From contig WTPW01001006.1 in assembly GCA_009809945.1 (NCBI GenBank), forward strand, positions 35,844 to 99,843: a DNA stretch of 64,000 bases, written 5' to 3'. Position numbers and translations under genes: made by a program. Positions 22,250 to 34,428 of this stretch are shown piece by piece. The notes under the pieces are model-generated. The model saw only the letters and a program-made list of their open reading frames with translations. It did not search any database and had not been told where the DNA came from. This stretch comes from Gigaspora margarita. Taxonomy: Eukaryota > Glomeromycota > Glomeromycetes > Diversisporales > Gigasporaceae. The first letter of the stretch is position 1, and each line of letters begins with the position of its first letter.

Positions 22250-23335
22250 TAAATAAACTTAATTAAAATATAATAATATATCAAAATAATGTATTTTTGC
22301 ATACTAAGAATGTTTATTTAGTGCCCAAAGTCATATTTCATTAGTAAAATTTCACATAATACAGAATTATTTATATTTTTATTAATAAAAATATAGCAAA
22401 TTCTGCATTATACAAAATTTTACTAATAAATAATAAATTTGAGCTCTAAGTAAACTTATTCAACAATATAAAATACATTATCTCAGTATATATTCTTTAA
22501 ATTTTCTTAATTTTTAAATAAATATAAGCAAAAATGCTTTTTGATAAAAATTTACCAATTTTACTCATCTTTATTTAAAAAATTAAAAAAGTTAATAATT
22601 AAATACTAAAATAATATAGAATTTAATGTTCAACAAAATTAATTAGGGCCTTAAGTTATAATTCATTAGTAAAATTTTGCATGATGCTAAATTTTCTATA
22701 TTTTTATTAATAAAAATCTAGAAAATTCTGTATTATGCAAAATTTTACTAATTAATTATAACTTTGAGCCCTAAGTAAACTTGTACAACACTAAAACCTA
22801 TATTCTAGTGGTATATAATTATTTTATTTTTTAAATATTTTAAATAAAGATGAGTAAAAATAGTAAATTTTCATCAAAATGTAATATTGCTCATCTTTAT
22901 TCGAAAATTTATTAAAATCAAACAAATATATACTAATATAGTGTATATTTTTGTGCTGAACAAGTTTACTTAGAGCTCAAAGCTATAATTTATTAGTACA
23001 ATTTTGCATAATTCTGAATTTTCTATATTTTTATTAATAAAAATATAGAAAATTCCACATAATGCAAAATTGTACTAATTAATCATAACTTTGAGCACTA
23101 AGTAAACATGTTTAACATCAAGAATTACACTAGTTTTTAGTACTAAACAAGTTTACTTAGGGTAAAGTTATAATTCATTAGTAAAATTTTTTCATAGTAC
23201 AGAATTTTTTATATTTTTATTAAAAAAAATATAGAAAATTCAGCATCAAGCAAAATTTTACTAATGAATTATAACTTTACTCTAAGTAAACTTTTTCAGC
23301 ACTCAAAAATACACTATTATAGCATATATTTGTAT
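22250..23335. repeat. Tandem array of ~325-bp double-palindrome units (array 2)
   Basis: The array has the same architecture as array 1 but diverged sequence: anchors near 22308, 22633, 22958 (325-bp steps), then a shorter step to 23140. Palindromes centre on TTTTTATTAATAAAAATA. Each unit shows the ACAAGTTTACTTAG / CTAAGTAAACTTGT inverted pair. Confidence 0.7.
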
Positions 23336-23415
23336 TTTATATAAATTTAATTAATGCTCAAAATTTTAATCTATTAGCAATATAGTATATTATATATAGA
23401 ATTATATATATTATT

Positions 23416-23584
23416 GTCCGAAGGACATTACAGACGGAGCAATAGTGATCCTGATGTCTGTGTGTTAACAAATTCTGAATCCTGATTGGCTAGATCAGGT
23501 GTAACATAAAAAAAATAATCAAAACAATAAAACTGATGCTTATTGGCTAGATCAGATGTGGCATTTTATATTTGTCCTTCAGAC
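23416..23584. mobile_element. GTCCGAAGGACA-ended MITE-like repeat, copy 2
   Basis: This is a diverged copy of 20226-20403, same orientation and length class, with ends GTCCGAAGGACA and TGTCCTTCAGAC. It contains the same TGTCTGTGTGTTAAC and TGGCTAGATCAG blocks. Confidence 0.65.
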
Positions 23585-23673
23585 TTAAATGGTTTCCATT
23601 TTCCTAGTATAGTGTAATCTAAGATTTTGGCCTTACCCTACCCCCAATGATATTACATAATATCTGTCAGCAC

Positions 23674-23971
23674 CAGTGTATAAAATCTGATCCCAAAAGT
23701 ATGTGAATCTTGTGCACATTGTACATATAATTTATGTGAACAAATTTAAAATTTTGTGCACTGTATGACTTTGCTATATTAAATTTATATAGATAAATTT
23801 AAAAATATATACAATAAATTATGTGCACAACTTCTGTATTTTACTAATAATTTTGGTGCACTATTTAGCCCAAAGTATGTGAATTATATGCACATTCCTA
23901 GCCAAATATATGTGAAATTTATTAAAAACATGTGCACATGAGCACATTGTGCACATAGATTTTATACACTG
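23674..23971. mobile_element. hAT-type MITE, 298 bp, near-perfect 8-bp duplication
   Basis: The ends are CAGTGTATAAAATCT and AGATTTTATACACTG. The flanks GTCAGCAC (23666-23673) and GTTAGCAC (23972-23979) differ at one base. Inside are many inverted TGTGCACAT and ATGTGAAT motifs. Boundaries are well supported; there is no ORF. Confidence 0.85.
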
Positions 23972-23979
23972 GTTAGCAC

Positions 23980-24695
23980 CCTAGTCATTTACACTCTATT
24001 ATTGAACAATATTTTAATAGAGTCAGAGTTCTACTAGTATAGAAAATACTTTTTTTTTGTTTTGATTATCCTTTTAGAAAAGAACAGCACTAATCAAAAT
24101 TCTAAAGTATTAGTAAATAGTAAAAACACTTTTTCAAAATTGAAATAGGCAAAAATAAAAGCCAAAATAGCCTTTTTTAAAGTCTGAACAGCTTTTGTTA
24201 TTTTGGAATTTAGATTCTTTAAAAATAGATTAAAGATACCATTTTTAAGAATTTCTAATAACTTCTAATAATAAGGACAGCTCTGATATTTATAAAGCTG
24301 TCAAAGAGTATTTAGAATAGAAAATCTTAAATAATTTCTACTTTTTAAAAGTTAGTTAAATCCTATAAGTACTGATAACTTTTTCAAAAAACCAAAATTT
24401 TTTATTGGCAAAGTGGCACTTGCTAAAATTCAACTTTAGACTAGTTTATCTAAACTAATATTTTAGATGAAATTGGTTTTTATTTCTGAAATATTTTAGA
24501 TTTAATAAAGATCAGCCAAAATAAAATTCAAATTCTAAAATAAAAACAAAACTCCAATATAAATTTAATAAATCTAATGCTTTCATTATTTATAATATTA
24601 TTTAAAATTCAAATTTATAAAAATAAGTAGTGCAAAAATTACCTATTCTATTTACCTGCTGCTTAGACTACTTGAAGTTGATTCTTTAGTTAATA
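23980..24695. other. AT-rich spacer, nothing recognised
   Basis: Low-complexity A/T sequence without an ORF, RNA gene or inverted repeat that I can support. Confidence 0.5.
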
Positions 24696-24880
24696 CAGGT
24701 GACCCCTGATAATATCAACCTACGTTAATATTAACCTAAGCCACAAATTAATTTTTTACAAATTTTTATATATCAAAATTCCCTCGTATATATCAACTTT
24801 AATATGAATTTTCATTAATATCACTATCAACATAATTTTGAACAGGTTCAAAATGGGTTGATATTAATGAGGGTCACCTG
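24696..24880. mobile_element. CAGGTGACC-ended MITE, TA target
   Basis: TA|CAGGTGACCCCTGATAATAT at the left and GGGTCACCTG|TA at the right frame 185 bp. The inverted ends extend about 30 bp with the motif ATTAATATCAACC, which is also repeated internally. Pogo/mariner-like by TA duplication and CAG start. Confidence 0.8.
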
Positions 24881-24933
24881 TATCACTTTCTAGAGCTCTT
24901 GAGAGGAAGTAAAAAAATAAAACTAAGTATACA

Positions 24934-25129
24934 TAGTCAACTCTCTCTATTCTGAACCATTTGTTCTTACATATAAAATTGGTCAAAAAGTTTAGTTTTC
25001 AAAGAGTTACTATGATGCTGATCTTAACTTTATAATAAACTTTACAAATGTTCTAGAGTTTTGTATTTGGTTTTAACAGAGTTTATTAAGGTTCAGATTA
25101 GAGCAGTTCAGATTAGAGAGAGGCAACTG
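24934..25129. mobile_element. AGTCAACTCTCTCTA-ended MITE
   Basis: The left end TAGTCAACTCTCTCTATTCT and the inverse right end (AGAATAGAG-type, GAGAGAGGCAACTG ending 25129) form a 196-bp unit. TA follows the right end. The motif TCTGAAC is repeated near both ends. It belongs by its ends to the CAGTC group. Confidence 0.7.
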
Positions 25130-25637
25130 TAAATTGAAAAATATAGACCAATTTTATTGATTAATATAAATTAAGTAATAGGTAAAAGTTATTTAGCATT
25201 TTGATTAATTGGTTATTTTTTAAAAAGACTTCAACTAAGAGTAATGCTTAATATTAGCATGGACAGTTAGATGTTAAAATAATTCTGAAAATCAAGTAAA
25301 CTTTTTATAATTTATAAAAGATTTATAGAAGCTGCTTTGCAATTTATTATTTTTTATGATGTAAAAAAAAAAACATTTCCTAATATATTTATTTAACCTA
25401 CAGCCAACCCTTATGGAATCCATGTTATTCTACTGACTATTTAGTTCACTGGCAACAAGATAGTTTACTAATGATTAATTCATCAACAAGTTCATTTTAC
25501 CAACAGTTTATTTTGCTGATAGCTTTATTCATTAGCAAACTTTTTTTATAAATTAACCAACCTTAACTCTATCTAAATCTGCTCTAACAAAATAACCAGA
25601 ATTACTTTATCAATGAAATGAATTTGTTGGTGAATTA

Positions 25638-26848
25638 TAGCTGTTTTTATAAATTCTAGAACACTCTAAAAAATTTGCCAATGATTATTTTGACTGAATT
25701 CAATAAGTTATTGATTTTGGAGAATAAGAATCAGATGCATAATTTAATAATATCAGGTGACTAATATATATTTCAATAAGACTAAATATCATAAGTCGTA
25801 AAATTTCAATTCCTATTCTTTGGCATGATACATTTTCGCTCAAACAAAGCTTTTATTCATTTCTAAATATTTTTTGACGAAAATTTGTTTTTAAAAAATT
25901 GAATTAAATTTCAATTCCTATTCTTTGGCAAGATCCATTTTCGTTCAAATGAAGCCTTTATTCATTTCTAATTATTTTTCATTTTTTTTTAAAGATGAAA
26001 AATTCAGTTTTAAAAGTTGAATTAAATTTCAATTCCTATATCCATTTTTGTTCAAATGAAACCTTTATTCACTTCTAATTATTTTCGTTTCATGTCTAAG
26101 AAAAAATTTTGTTTTTAAAAAATTGAATTAAATTTCATTTTTTATTCTTTGGCAAGATTCATTTTCATTCAAACAGAGTCTTTATTCATTTAATTATTTT
26201 TCATTTCTTGTTAAATACGAAAAATAAGTTTTTAAAAAATGGTATAAAACTTCACTTCCTATTCTTTGACAAGATCCATATTTATTCAAACAAAGGCATT
26301 TATTCATTCTTAATTATTTTTCACTTCTTGTCGAAGACGAAAATTTTGTTTTTAAAAAATTAAACTAAATTTCAATTCCATTCTTTGGTAAGATCCATTT
26401 TTATTCAAACGAAGGCATTTATTTATTTCTATTATTTTTTGTTTTTTGTCAAAGATAAAAATTTTATTTTTAAAGAATTTGGGTATCTCAATTCATAATC
26501 ATATTTAACTTTTTAATAGCGGCACCTGTTTGAGTAATATATTTGTTGTAAAAGTCTAATTTATATTTGATTCCTTTTTTACATTTCTTGTTAAGGTTTA
26601 TTGGTTAACATAATTAGTTTTTTTCCATAAATTTCCGTACAAACTAAGCACACCAAATATGTTGGATAAGCATTTGAATGAAAATCTAAATTGTTGACAT
26701 TATTGTATGACAATCGTAAAATGATCATTATGATACAAAAATAGCTTTTATTAATTATTTTATTATACTGAATTAATAACTTATTGAATTTGACTGAAGA
26801 ATAATTCAGCAATTTTTTTAGGTGTCCCAGAATTTATGAAAACAGCTG
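25638..26848. mobile_element. CAGCTG-ended element, copy 1
   Basis: TA|TAGCTGTTTTTATAAATTCT at the left and the inverse ACAGCTG|TA at the right delimit 1211 bp. The core (about 25795-26480) is a six-unit tandem array with a roughly 110-120-bp unit containing TATTCTTTGGCAAGATCCAT and CTTTATTCATTTCTAATTA. The 73-aa frame inside is not supported. The family also occurs at 26881, 30176 and 51375. Confidence 0.8.
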
Positions 26849-26880
26849 TAATCATTAGTAAATAATATTGTTGGTAATTA

Positions 26881-28143
26881 TAGCTGTTTTCATAAATTCT
26901 GGGACATCCTAAAAAAATTTGCAGATAATAATTTTGGTCAAATTCGATAAGTTATTGATTTGGTATAATAAAATAAATACTAAAGCTATTTTGTATCATA
27001 ATTATCATTTTATGATTGTCATACAATAATGTCACTAATTTTAAATTTGTGTTTGAATGCTTGTCCAAATGTTTGGTGTTCTTATTTGTATAAAAATTTA
27101 TGGAAAAAACTATTCATGCAACCAATAAACTTAACAAGAAATATAAAAAAGAAATTGAATATAAATTAGACTTTTATAACACATATATTACTCGAACAAG
27201 TACTGCTATTAAAAAGTTAAATATGTATGATCATTAATTAAGATATCCCAAATTCTTTAAAAATAAATTTTTCATCTTTGACAAGAGCAAAATCATTAAA
27301 ATAAATAATAAAACAATCAATTTGTAATGGCCTGTTACATAACAGCTATAAGATTAGTATTAATGTTAGGGTTAGAGTTAGAGTTAGAATTAGAGTTAAA
27401 ATCAAGATTAATACAAAATTGTAAGAGAATCATTTTTTGTTAGAAGTACAACAAGTGTTACTCTAGTAAAATTTTGAGTTATATGGCAGTTACTTATAGC
27501 TTTATTCGTAAATAATTGCCTTTATTTGAATGAAATAGATCTTGAATTGGAATTGAAATTTAGTTTAATTTTTTAAAACCGAATTTTTCATCTTCGACAA
27601 GAAACGAAAAATAATTAAGAATGAATAAATGCCTTCATTTGAACGAATATGGATCTTGTTAAAGAATAGGAATTGAAGTTTTATACAATTTTTTAAAAAC
27701 TAATTTTCATCTTCGACAAGAAATGAAAAATAATTAGAAATAAATAAAGACTCTCTATTTGAATGAAAATGAATCTTGCCAAAGAATAGGAATTGAAATT
27801 TAATTCAGTTTTATAAAAATGAATTTTTCATCTTTAACATGAAACAAAAAATAATTAAAAGTGAATAAAGGCTTCATTTGAATGAAAATGGATAGGAATT
27901 GAAATTTAATTCAATTTTTTAAAACTAAATTTGTAGTCTTCAACAAGAAACAAAAAATAATTAGAAATGAATAAAGGCTTCATTTGAACAAAAATGGAAT
28001 CTTGCCAAAGAATAGGAATTAAAATTTAATTCAATTTTTTAAAAACAAATTTTTGTCAAAAAATAATTAGAAATGAATAAAGGCTTCATTTGAGTGAAAA
28101 TGGTTCATGCCAAAGAATAGGAATGAAAATTTTATGACTTACG
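26881..28143. mobile_element. CAGCTG-ended element, copy 2, head to head with copy 1
   Basis: It starts TA|TAGCTGTTTTCATAAATTCT and reads as the reverse complement of copy 1, separated from it by only about 32 bp. The tandem core runs in the opposite sense (27540-28140). The far end is cut off at about 28143, where the family sequence stops abruptly. An insertion of about 230 bp near 27310-27540 with GTTAGGGTTAGAGTTAG repeats interrupts it. Confidence 0.75.
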
Positions 28144-28228
28144 ATATTGTATGGGTCTTATGTGACAACCCATGCCTTTTTCATTAACTTATTGGAACAG
28201 GACTGTTATGTCAGACACCGTGCAATTA

Positions 28229-28356
28229 GATAGTTATTATATAGGTATATTGAATAACCCATTACACACATGGGTATGTTTAAATCTTGTGCCTTGGCAT
28301 GGAATATGAACCCGTGTGTAACTGGGTTATTCATTACAACCCATACAATAACTATA
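28229..28356. mobile_element. 128-bp MITE
   Basis: TATAGTTATT-type ends (TAGATAGTTATTATATAGG at left, inverse CCATACAATAACTATA at right), with TGAATAACCCA and its inverse TGGGTTATTCA further in, form a near-complete stem of about 45 bp. No ORF is present. Confidence 0.65.
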
Positions 28357-28874
28357 ATTTATTGTAATATTAGGAAATTGGGTCTGTTGAATTCTGGAGC
28401 ACCGCTTTGTATTTTGAAAATAAATTTTTAGATTATGTAATAAATCCTCTAATTTGACTAGTTAATAAATTTTTTTTAATGCAAATGTTTCACGTTATTT
28501 TTCAATTATTAATTGACATGTATTAATCATTAATAAAGAGAATTAAAATTGGTATGCATTGGATGCATTGCCCGATTAATAGAAAGATGCTAAAAAAGAA
28601 AAGGCGAAAAAATTGATACATCAAGTCTAAATCATAAATACAAATTAGAATTATATAAATCAAATGATTCAATTCTATTTTCATGTATATTTTAGCAACG
28701 TAATTAGGACTTTTTAAATCACATTGAAAATTATGATGTCTTTAGCATGTTAGACACTCATTGAGTTGAATTCTAGCCATCAAACTTCTCTTATTTTTCC
28801 CTTAAGGTATTAATGTTTGATCAAAAATTTTTTAAAATAACAAATGTTGAAAAGAAAAAAGGTAACATGCAACG

Positions 28875-29520
28875 ATCCCTATAAGAAAAATGTACCGTAA
28901 AGGTATGAGTTGGTGGTATAAAGGCATGGGTTTTGGTGGCATGGAATAAACCCGTATTTGGTACATAGAAGGCTTGAATTGGCACGAATTTTTGGCCTGT
29001 GGTGGACCATATGCCCGTACAAATTGGACTGTTAATGGCTTGGGGTTTGCAACACTTTACTAATCCAAATGGCACGGGTTTTGGCACAGGTAATTAACAT
29101 GAATTAACATGTAATAAAAAAATACATACAAGTAGATTACATAAATTTATATCAACAATCAATACATATGAACAAACTAACTGTACATGTATCAAAATTT
29201 TGTAAGGAATCTTTTTTGTTAAAAAACCCAAAGCAATTTTATTAGTGAAATTATGAGATATCCAATTTTTTTTAAAAAAAGTTGTATATTGATCTTTCAC
29301 TCTTTGTGAAATGAGCCAACATGTACCACCTTTGACACATATTATTCCATGAAATGAAGGTGCCATTATGTATGACGTAACATAACATGCCATCTCTCCC
29401 GTACTGCTTTTACCGTGACATTCCATCAACACCTCTATATGTACCACTCCGACTGTACCATTTTGTGGATTCCAGACACCAACCCATACCACACCCCAGG
29501 CTACTTTTTTTATAGGGGAT
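28875..29520. mobile_element. Possible 646-bp inverted-repeat element
   Basis: ATCCCTATAAGAAAAATGTA at the left and the inverse TTTTTTTATAGGGGAT at the right match. Inside the ends GGTATGAGTTGGTG and the inverse CACCAACCCATACC also correspond. The interior is GC-richer than its surroundings. It contains two overlapping-strand frames (29492-29094 minus, 132 codons; 29087-28821 minus) with no recognised domain, which I treat as chance frames of the repeat. Confidence 0.5.
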
Positions 29521-30175
29521 AAAAGATCAATTCATGTATAATGAATAAAAAAAATTATTTAAAAAAAACATGCAGTACAAAAGAACTATATAAATTTGTT
29601 ATCTTTAATTAAAAATTGACTCGATAATCGATGAAAATTGCAAAATGACTTATATTATTTGATAATCGAGTAAATTGAAGAATGGAGTAACATTAATATT
29701 GTTAACAATAATAATTTGCTTGGTATGGTGCACTGTATACTAAACGTTATATCTTATAAATCAATTGCTGTATTTAAAATTAAAAATTAAAATATGTCAT
29801 CTGCTAATATATTTAATTCAAAATTAGTGTTTCGAAATCTGGATTGATCCTTCAACCAGACAAATTCAGATATCTAGACCAGAGATTTTACTAGGATTGG
29901 TCGAAGAACTTAAATTATGGACCTAAAGATATACCCAAAGTTAGCTTTATACATAATCTGATGCGGATTCAATCCGGATTTGATAGAATCTGGATGGCCT
30001 GTCAAAACAGGATCAAAACACTATTTAAAATACACTAAATCCTGATACGATGCTAATTTGAACATTTGAGAATCTTTAAACCTCCCTGGAATCCACACGG
30101 AACCCATTTTCTTTCATTATTGTCTGTACTTAAGTCCCTTTGCTCTGCTCCGAAATTAGTCACCTGATCTTATTA
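29521..30175. other. AT-rich spacer, nothing recognised
   Basis: No ORF, RNA gene or convincing repeat. A moderately GC-richer patch near 29840-30130 (GGATTTGATAGAATC) has no open frame. Confidence 0.45.
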
Positions 30176-31324
30176 TAGCTATTTTCGGCCGAGTTCGATA
30201 AGTTATTGATTTTGGGAAATAAGAATCAGATACGTAATTTAATAAGATCAGGTGACTAATATATATTACAACAAGACTAAATATCGTAAGTTGTAAAATT
30301 TCAATTCCTATTCTTTGGCACGACCCATTTTCGCTCAAACGAAACCTTTATTTATTTCTAATTATTTTTCGATGAAAATTTGGTTTAAAAAAATTAAAAT
30401 AAATTTCAATTCCTATTTTTTGGCAAGATCCATTTTCGTTCAAACGAAGCCTTTATGCATTTCTAATTATTTTTCGTTTCTTGTCGAAGATGTTTTAAAA
30501 AATTGAATTAAATTTCAATTCCTACCCATTTTCGTTCAAACGAAGCCTTTATTCACTTCTAATTATTTTTTTCGTTTCATGTCAAAGATAAAAAATTCGG
30601 TTTTAAAAGATTGAATTAAATTTTAATTCCTATTTTTTGGCAAGATTCATTTTCATTCAAACGGAGTCTTTATTCATTTCTAATTACTTTTCATTTCTTG
30701 TCGAAGACGAAAAATTAGTTTTTAAAAAATTGTATAAAACTTCAATTCCTATTCTTTGACAAGATCCATATTCGTTCAACCGAAGGCATTTATTCTTAAT
30801 TATTTTTCATTTCTTGTCGAATACGAAAAATTTGGTTTTAAAAAATTAAACTAAATTTTGATTCCAATTCTTTGGCAAGATCCATTTTCATTCAAACAAA
30901 GGCATTTATTTATTTCTAATTATTTTTCGTTCTTGTCGAAGACGAAAAATTTATTTTTAAAGAATTTGGGATATCTCAATTCATGATCATATTTAACTTT
31001 TAATAGTGGCACCTGTTTGAGTAATATATAATCTAATTTATATTCGTTCCTATTTTGCATTTCTTGTTAAGGTTTATTGGTTGACATGATTAGTTTTTTC
31101 TATAAATTTTCGTACAAACTAAGCACACCAAACATGTTTGACAAGCATTCGAATGAAAATTTAAAATCGTTGACATTATTGTATGACAATTGTAAAATGA
31201 TCATTATAATACAAAAATAACTTTATTAATTATTTTATTATACCGAATCAATAACTTATCGAATTCGGCCGAAGAATCATTCGGCAAATTTTTTTAGGTG
31301 TCCCAGAATTTATGAAAACAGCTG
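30176..31324. mobile_element. CAGCTG-ended element, copy 3, 5' end deleted
   Basis: The right end AAACAGCTG|TA is intact. The left end reads TATAGCTATTTTCGGCC, lacking about 40 bp of the terminal repeat that copy 1 has. The tandem core 30300-30970 keeps the most regular units (TTCGTTCAAACGAAGCC). It supplies the empty-site comparison for the MITE nested in copy 4 (near 31225). Confidence 0.75.
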
Positions 31325-31334
31325 TAAATTACGT

Positions 31335-31432
31335 ATTTGATTCTTATTCCCCAAAATCAATAACTATCAAATTCGACCGAAGAATCATTTAGCAAATTTT
31401 TTTAGGTGTCCCAGAATTTATGAAAACAGCTG
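31335..31432. repeat. Inverted partial end of a CAGCTG element
   Basis: Directly after copy 3, the terminal ~100 bp of the family is present again (TTAGGTGTCCCAGAATTTAT to CAGCTG at 31432). It is preceded by the family's left-end interior in reverse. It looks like a fused or gene-converted end. Confidence 0.6.
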
Positions 31433-33853
31433 TAATGTTAGTGAATAAAGTTGTCGGTGAACTGATTGTTGGCGAAATGAACGAGATGGAATCTTATGTA
31501 TTACTAAGCACAGTATTAGAAAAGTAAAAATACAAGAGAAATTTTGGAAACTTTTATTTATAAGAATTTATTTGCAAAAAAGTGATGGATGACCGTCAGT
31601 CAGGTTTTGGCTAATGTTTGTAGATCATTCTGTAACAAGGCTAATAGAAACGAGTCCAAAGTAAAATTTTAGCATTAGATATGACGAAGAGAACAAAAGG
31701 ATATGTCTAATTTAAATTCATAATATTGTAACATTGGTTGCCATTATTAAATGCATATTCAGTTATGCTTGATCAAAAAAGTAATATCTCCAAGTATTAG
31801 CTATTAGATACATATTTATTAATTAACTAAAAGATTTGCTGACTAGTACATAATTTAACAAAATATTAAATAATATATATAATAAGTGTTATGCTCGCTC
31901 ACAGAAAATAAAACTGAAACAACATGAATCATATATTCTATATTTGATATGTTGTCGATCTTAAAAACTTGTAAAGTAACCTATATTCAGAAAAAAAAGA
32001 CTAAAAAGCTGATTATAAGCGTTATTGCTTGAATTATATTTTAAATTAATGAGTTTAAAAAAATATATAATTTATCAATCAAGGTACATTACCTTTGTAA
32101 TTACTGAATTACTTTAGCTTACTTTATGAGGCAAAGAGTACAACGTAACAACTAACTTCTGAATTACCACCTTTTCTCCAAACTATTTTTACAGTATATA
32201 ATGCGAAAAGTGTAGTTTGAAATATGTATTTGATTTCGTTCTACAATTTGTTTAAAATCAAATAATCTATGTAATGATATATCTAATAATTAACCAAAAT
32301 TCGCCGTACCTAGTGTTAGCGCCTAAAAAAAAAAAATAAAAAAAATACTTTTAACTAATCAATTTCATAATCAAAGCTTAATCACTTTTTACAAAAAAAA
32401 AAAAAAAAAAAAAAAAAAAAACACTTGAATTTTTAATTAGAAACCCACTTTTTGTGGAGTAATTAAAAAATGTTCCTTGTGAAATTTATTCATAGGAACA
32501 AATTATTCTAATCCTAACCTAGATATAACGTATTTTTGGCTTTAATTTTTCACAAGAATGCACACTCTAATGTTTTGTGCTATAGCTAAAAGATCTCACG
32601 AAATTCATTGCTGGAATCAATTGCATATATATTATCTGCTACAAGCTTTTAAATGTGACACGAAACTTCGAATAAAGTTTCGTAGTACGCTAATGCAAAT
32701 ATGGTGTGAACGCAACAACGTGATCGTTGATAACCACGCCCTACAAACTAATAGAAGACGTAATGATCTCAATTTACAAAACATGAATAAGGCAGTCGTT
32801 ATTTGAAAGAGCTTTCCGAAACCAACAAGAGTGGAATGACAAAAAAGTTTGGAGGGCAGAACAGACAGATAATACTACAGCTGAAAACAAGATCAAAAAG
32901 GGAATTCTTTTTTCAGTTATAAGCGTCTTTTTAAAATATGTGGTCTTTTTATTATTGCTATTATAAATAAATTGCTTCGTCCAAAAGTAAAAGGGGATTT
33001 ACACATAATAAATGATCATTTCCTGAATTCTCTACGCGTAACTGCATGAAATTACTACAAAATTATAAATACCTGACCGAAACTATTAAACTTCAATCCG
33101 TATTATCCAATAGTCCCGAAGTAGTGAGCTATTGTTAGTTGATAGCCTCGGAGTTGGCTCTTCCGAAACCTTGCCGCGCCACTCGCCAAATCTAACATGA
33201 TCAGAGCCTTATTATTGGTTACTCAACCTCGTTCTGTGAGTTTCAATGGAAAGCAGACTATATTTGTGAAAAAAAACGAAATAGTAGTATAGATACTTCC
33301 ATTTAATGCGAATTTTAAACCCGATTATTTTGAAAGCTTTTTGATAAGTCAAATGGTTTTATTTCAATGAAAAAATTTTGCTTTCTATTAAACTATCAAG
33401 TGATTTGCCTATTACGTGTCAGGTAAAGTTCGAGGCACGGGTAAAAATTAGGCATGCCTCCACAAGCATGCCCTGAGTTAAATTATACTATTAAAAGTCC
33501 TGAGTTAGGGCATTCTCATGCCCCTGCGTCTTGAACCCTATTGTCGGGGTTTTTTATGGTTATCAGCTTCGGAAATTTCGGAAGGTTCATTCCGGTTTAT
33601 ACCGAAACAAATACGTATATATGGTATCGAGTATGTATGCACACATGGTAATTTCTTTATTATTAATAATTATAACAATATCGACTTAAATATTTGATTA
33701 TTTGTTCTTGATTACGACTCTTCTATCTCTTTTGTTGAACCATTTTGGCGTAAAATATTTGCACTATGGTGCATATCTACTCTGATTGCTCAATTGTGCA
33801 GCCATATTCATTAAATCATTGAGTATAGTTGCGCCACCGGACAAAAATGTGAT
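31433..33853. other. Mostly unassigned AT-rich DNA
   Basis: An A-run covers about 32393-32420. The frame 32558-32806 (82 codons, MHTLMFCAIAKRSHEIHCW) is unusually balanced in composition and is followed by in-frame remnants after its stop. It could be a fragment of an old retroelement ORF, but no motif is decisive. A GC-richer patch at 33095-33215 is open on the minus strand for 31 codons from ATG 33197. A patch near 33566-33605 resembles the TTTCGGAA repeats of the 58-61 kb element. None is strong enough for a gene call. Confidence 0.4.
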
Positions 33854-34428
33854 TGTAGATGAACTGCGACCTACAATTTAATCATTTTGCAAAAAGCGAT
33901 AATATCGAGGGTTTTAAAAAGTCAAACCACATTACTCTATAAATTTAATTGCTATTGATATGTAAGAGATCCTAATAAGTTATTTGATTGATAAAATCGC
34001 AAATTGGAAATATACTAGTTTAGAACGAGTTCTTCTGAAGAGGGATAAATCACCTAACAAAAATTTAAGAGGTATTGTATTATTTTATAAAAATAAAAAA
34101 CGGACATCCCCTCATTGTATTTATCAATATGTATTTAATTGTAAATCTTCAATAACATGATCTTATTTTAAATAACATGATTAATTACACGCGATTGTTC
34201 TTATCCTGCCTTTTTTGTGCATATGATAGCTGGCGTAGAATCAAGATTGAATCTTGCTTTCTCCAGGCTAAAATTCCCGTTGATATCATGTTGAGAAATC
34301 TATGTATGCAGCTATCCCGTATGATCTACATAGCAGGTTTTTCTAGCCGGCAGCGCAGCTTCCTACTTTATTTGTAGCAATGGAGAATGGTGTACCTTGA
34401 TCTAATTTTGTAGGTCGCGGTCTACATT
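33854..34428. mobile_element. Weak candidate inverted-repeat element
   Basis: TGTAGATGAACTGCGACCTA at 33854 and the inverse TAGGTCGCGGTCTACA ending near 34427 match over about 24 bp with a 3-bp gap. The interior contains a 66-codon frame (34177-34377) with no recognised domain. No target duplication was identified. Confidence 0.35.

Noticed and set aside
27360..27400. GTTAGGGTTAGAGTTAG as a telomere
   Set aside because: Only a short degenerate tract in the middle of a chromosome-like region inside a transposon copy; not a terminal array.
28821..29492. Two minus-strand frames of 88 and 132 codons as genes
   Set aside because: They lie within an inverted-repeat element, match no domain that I recognise, and composition is that of the repeat.
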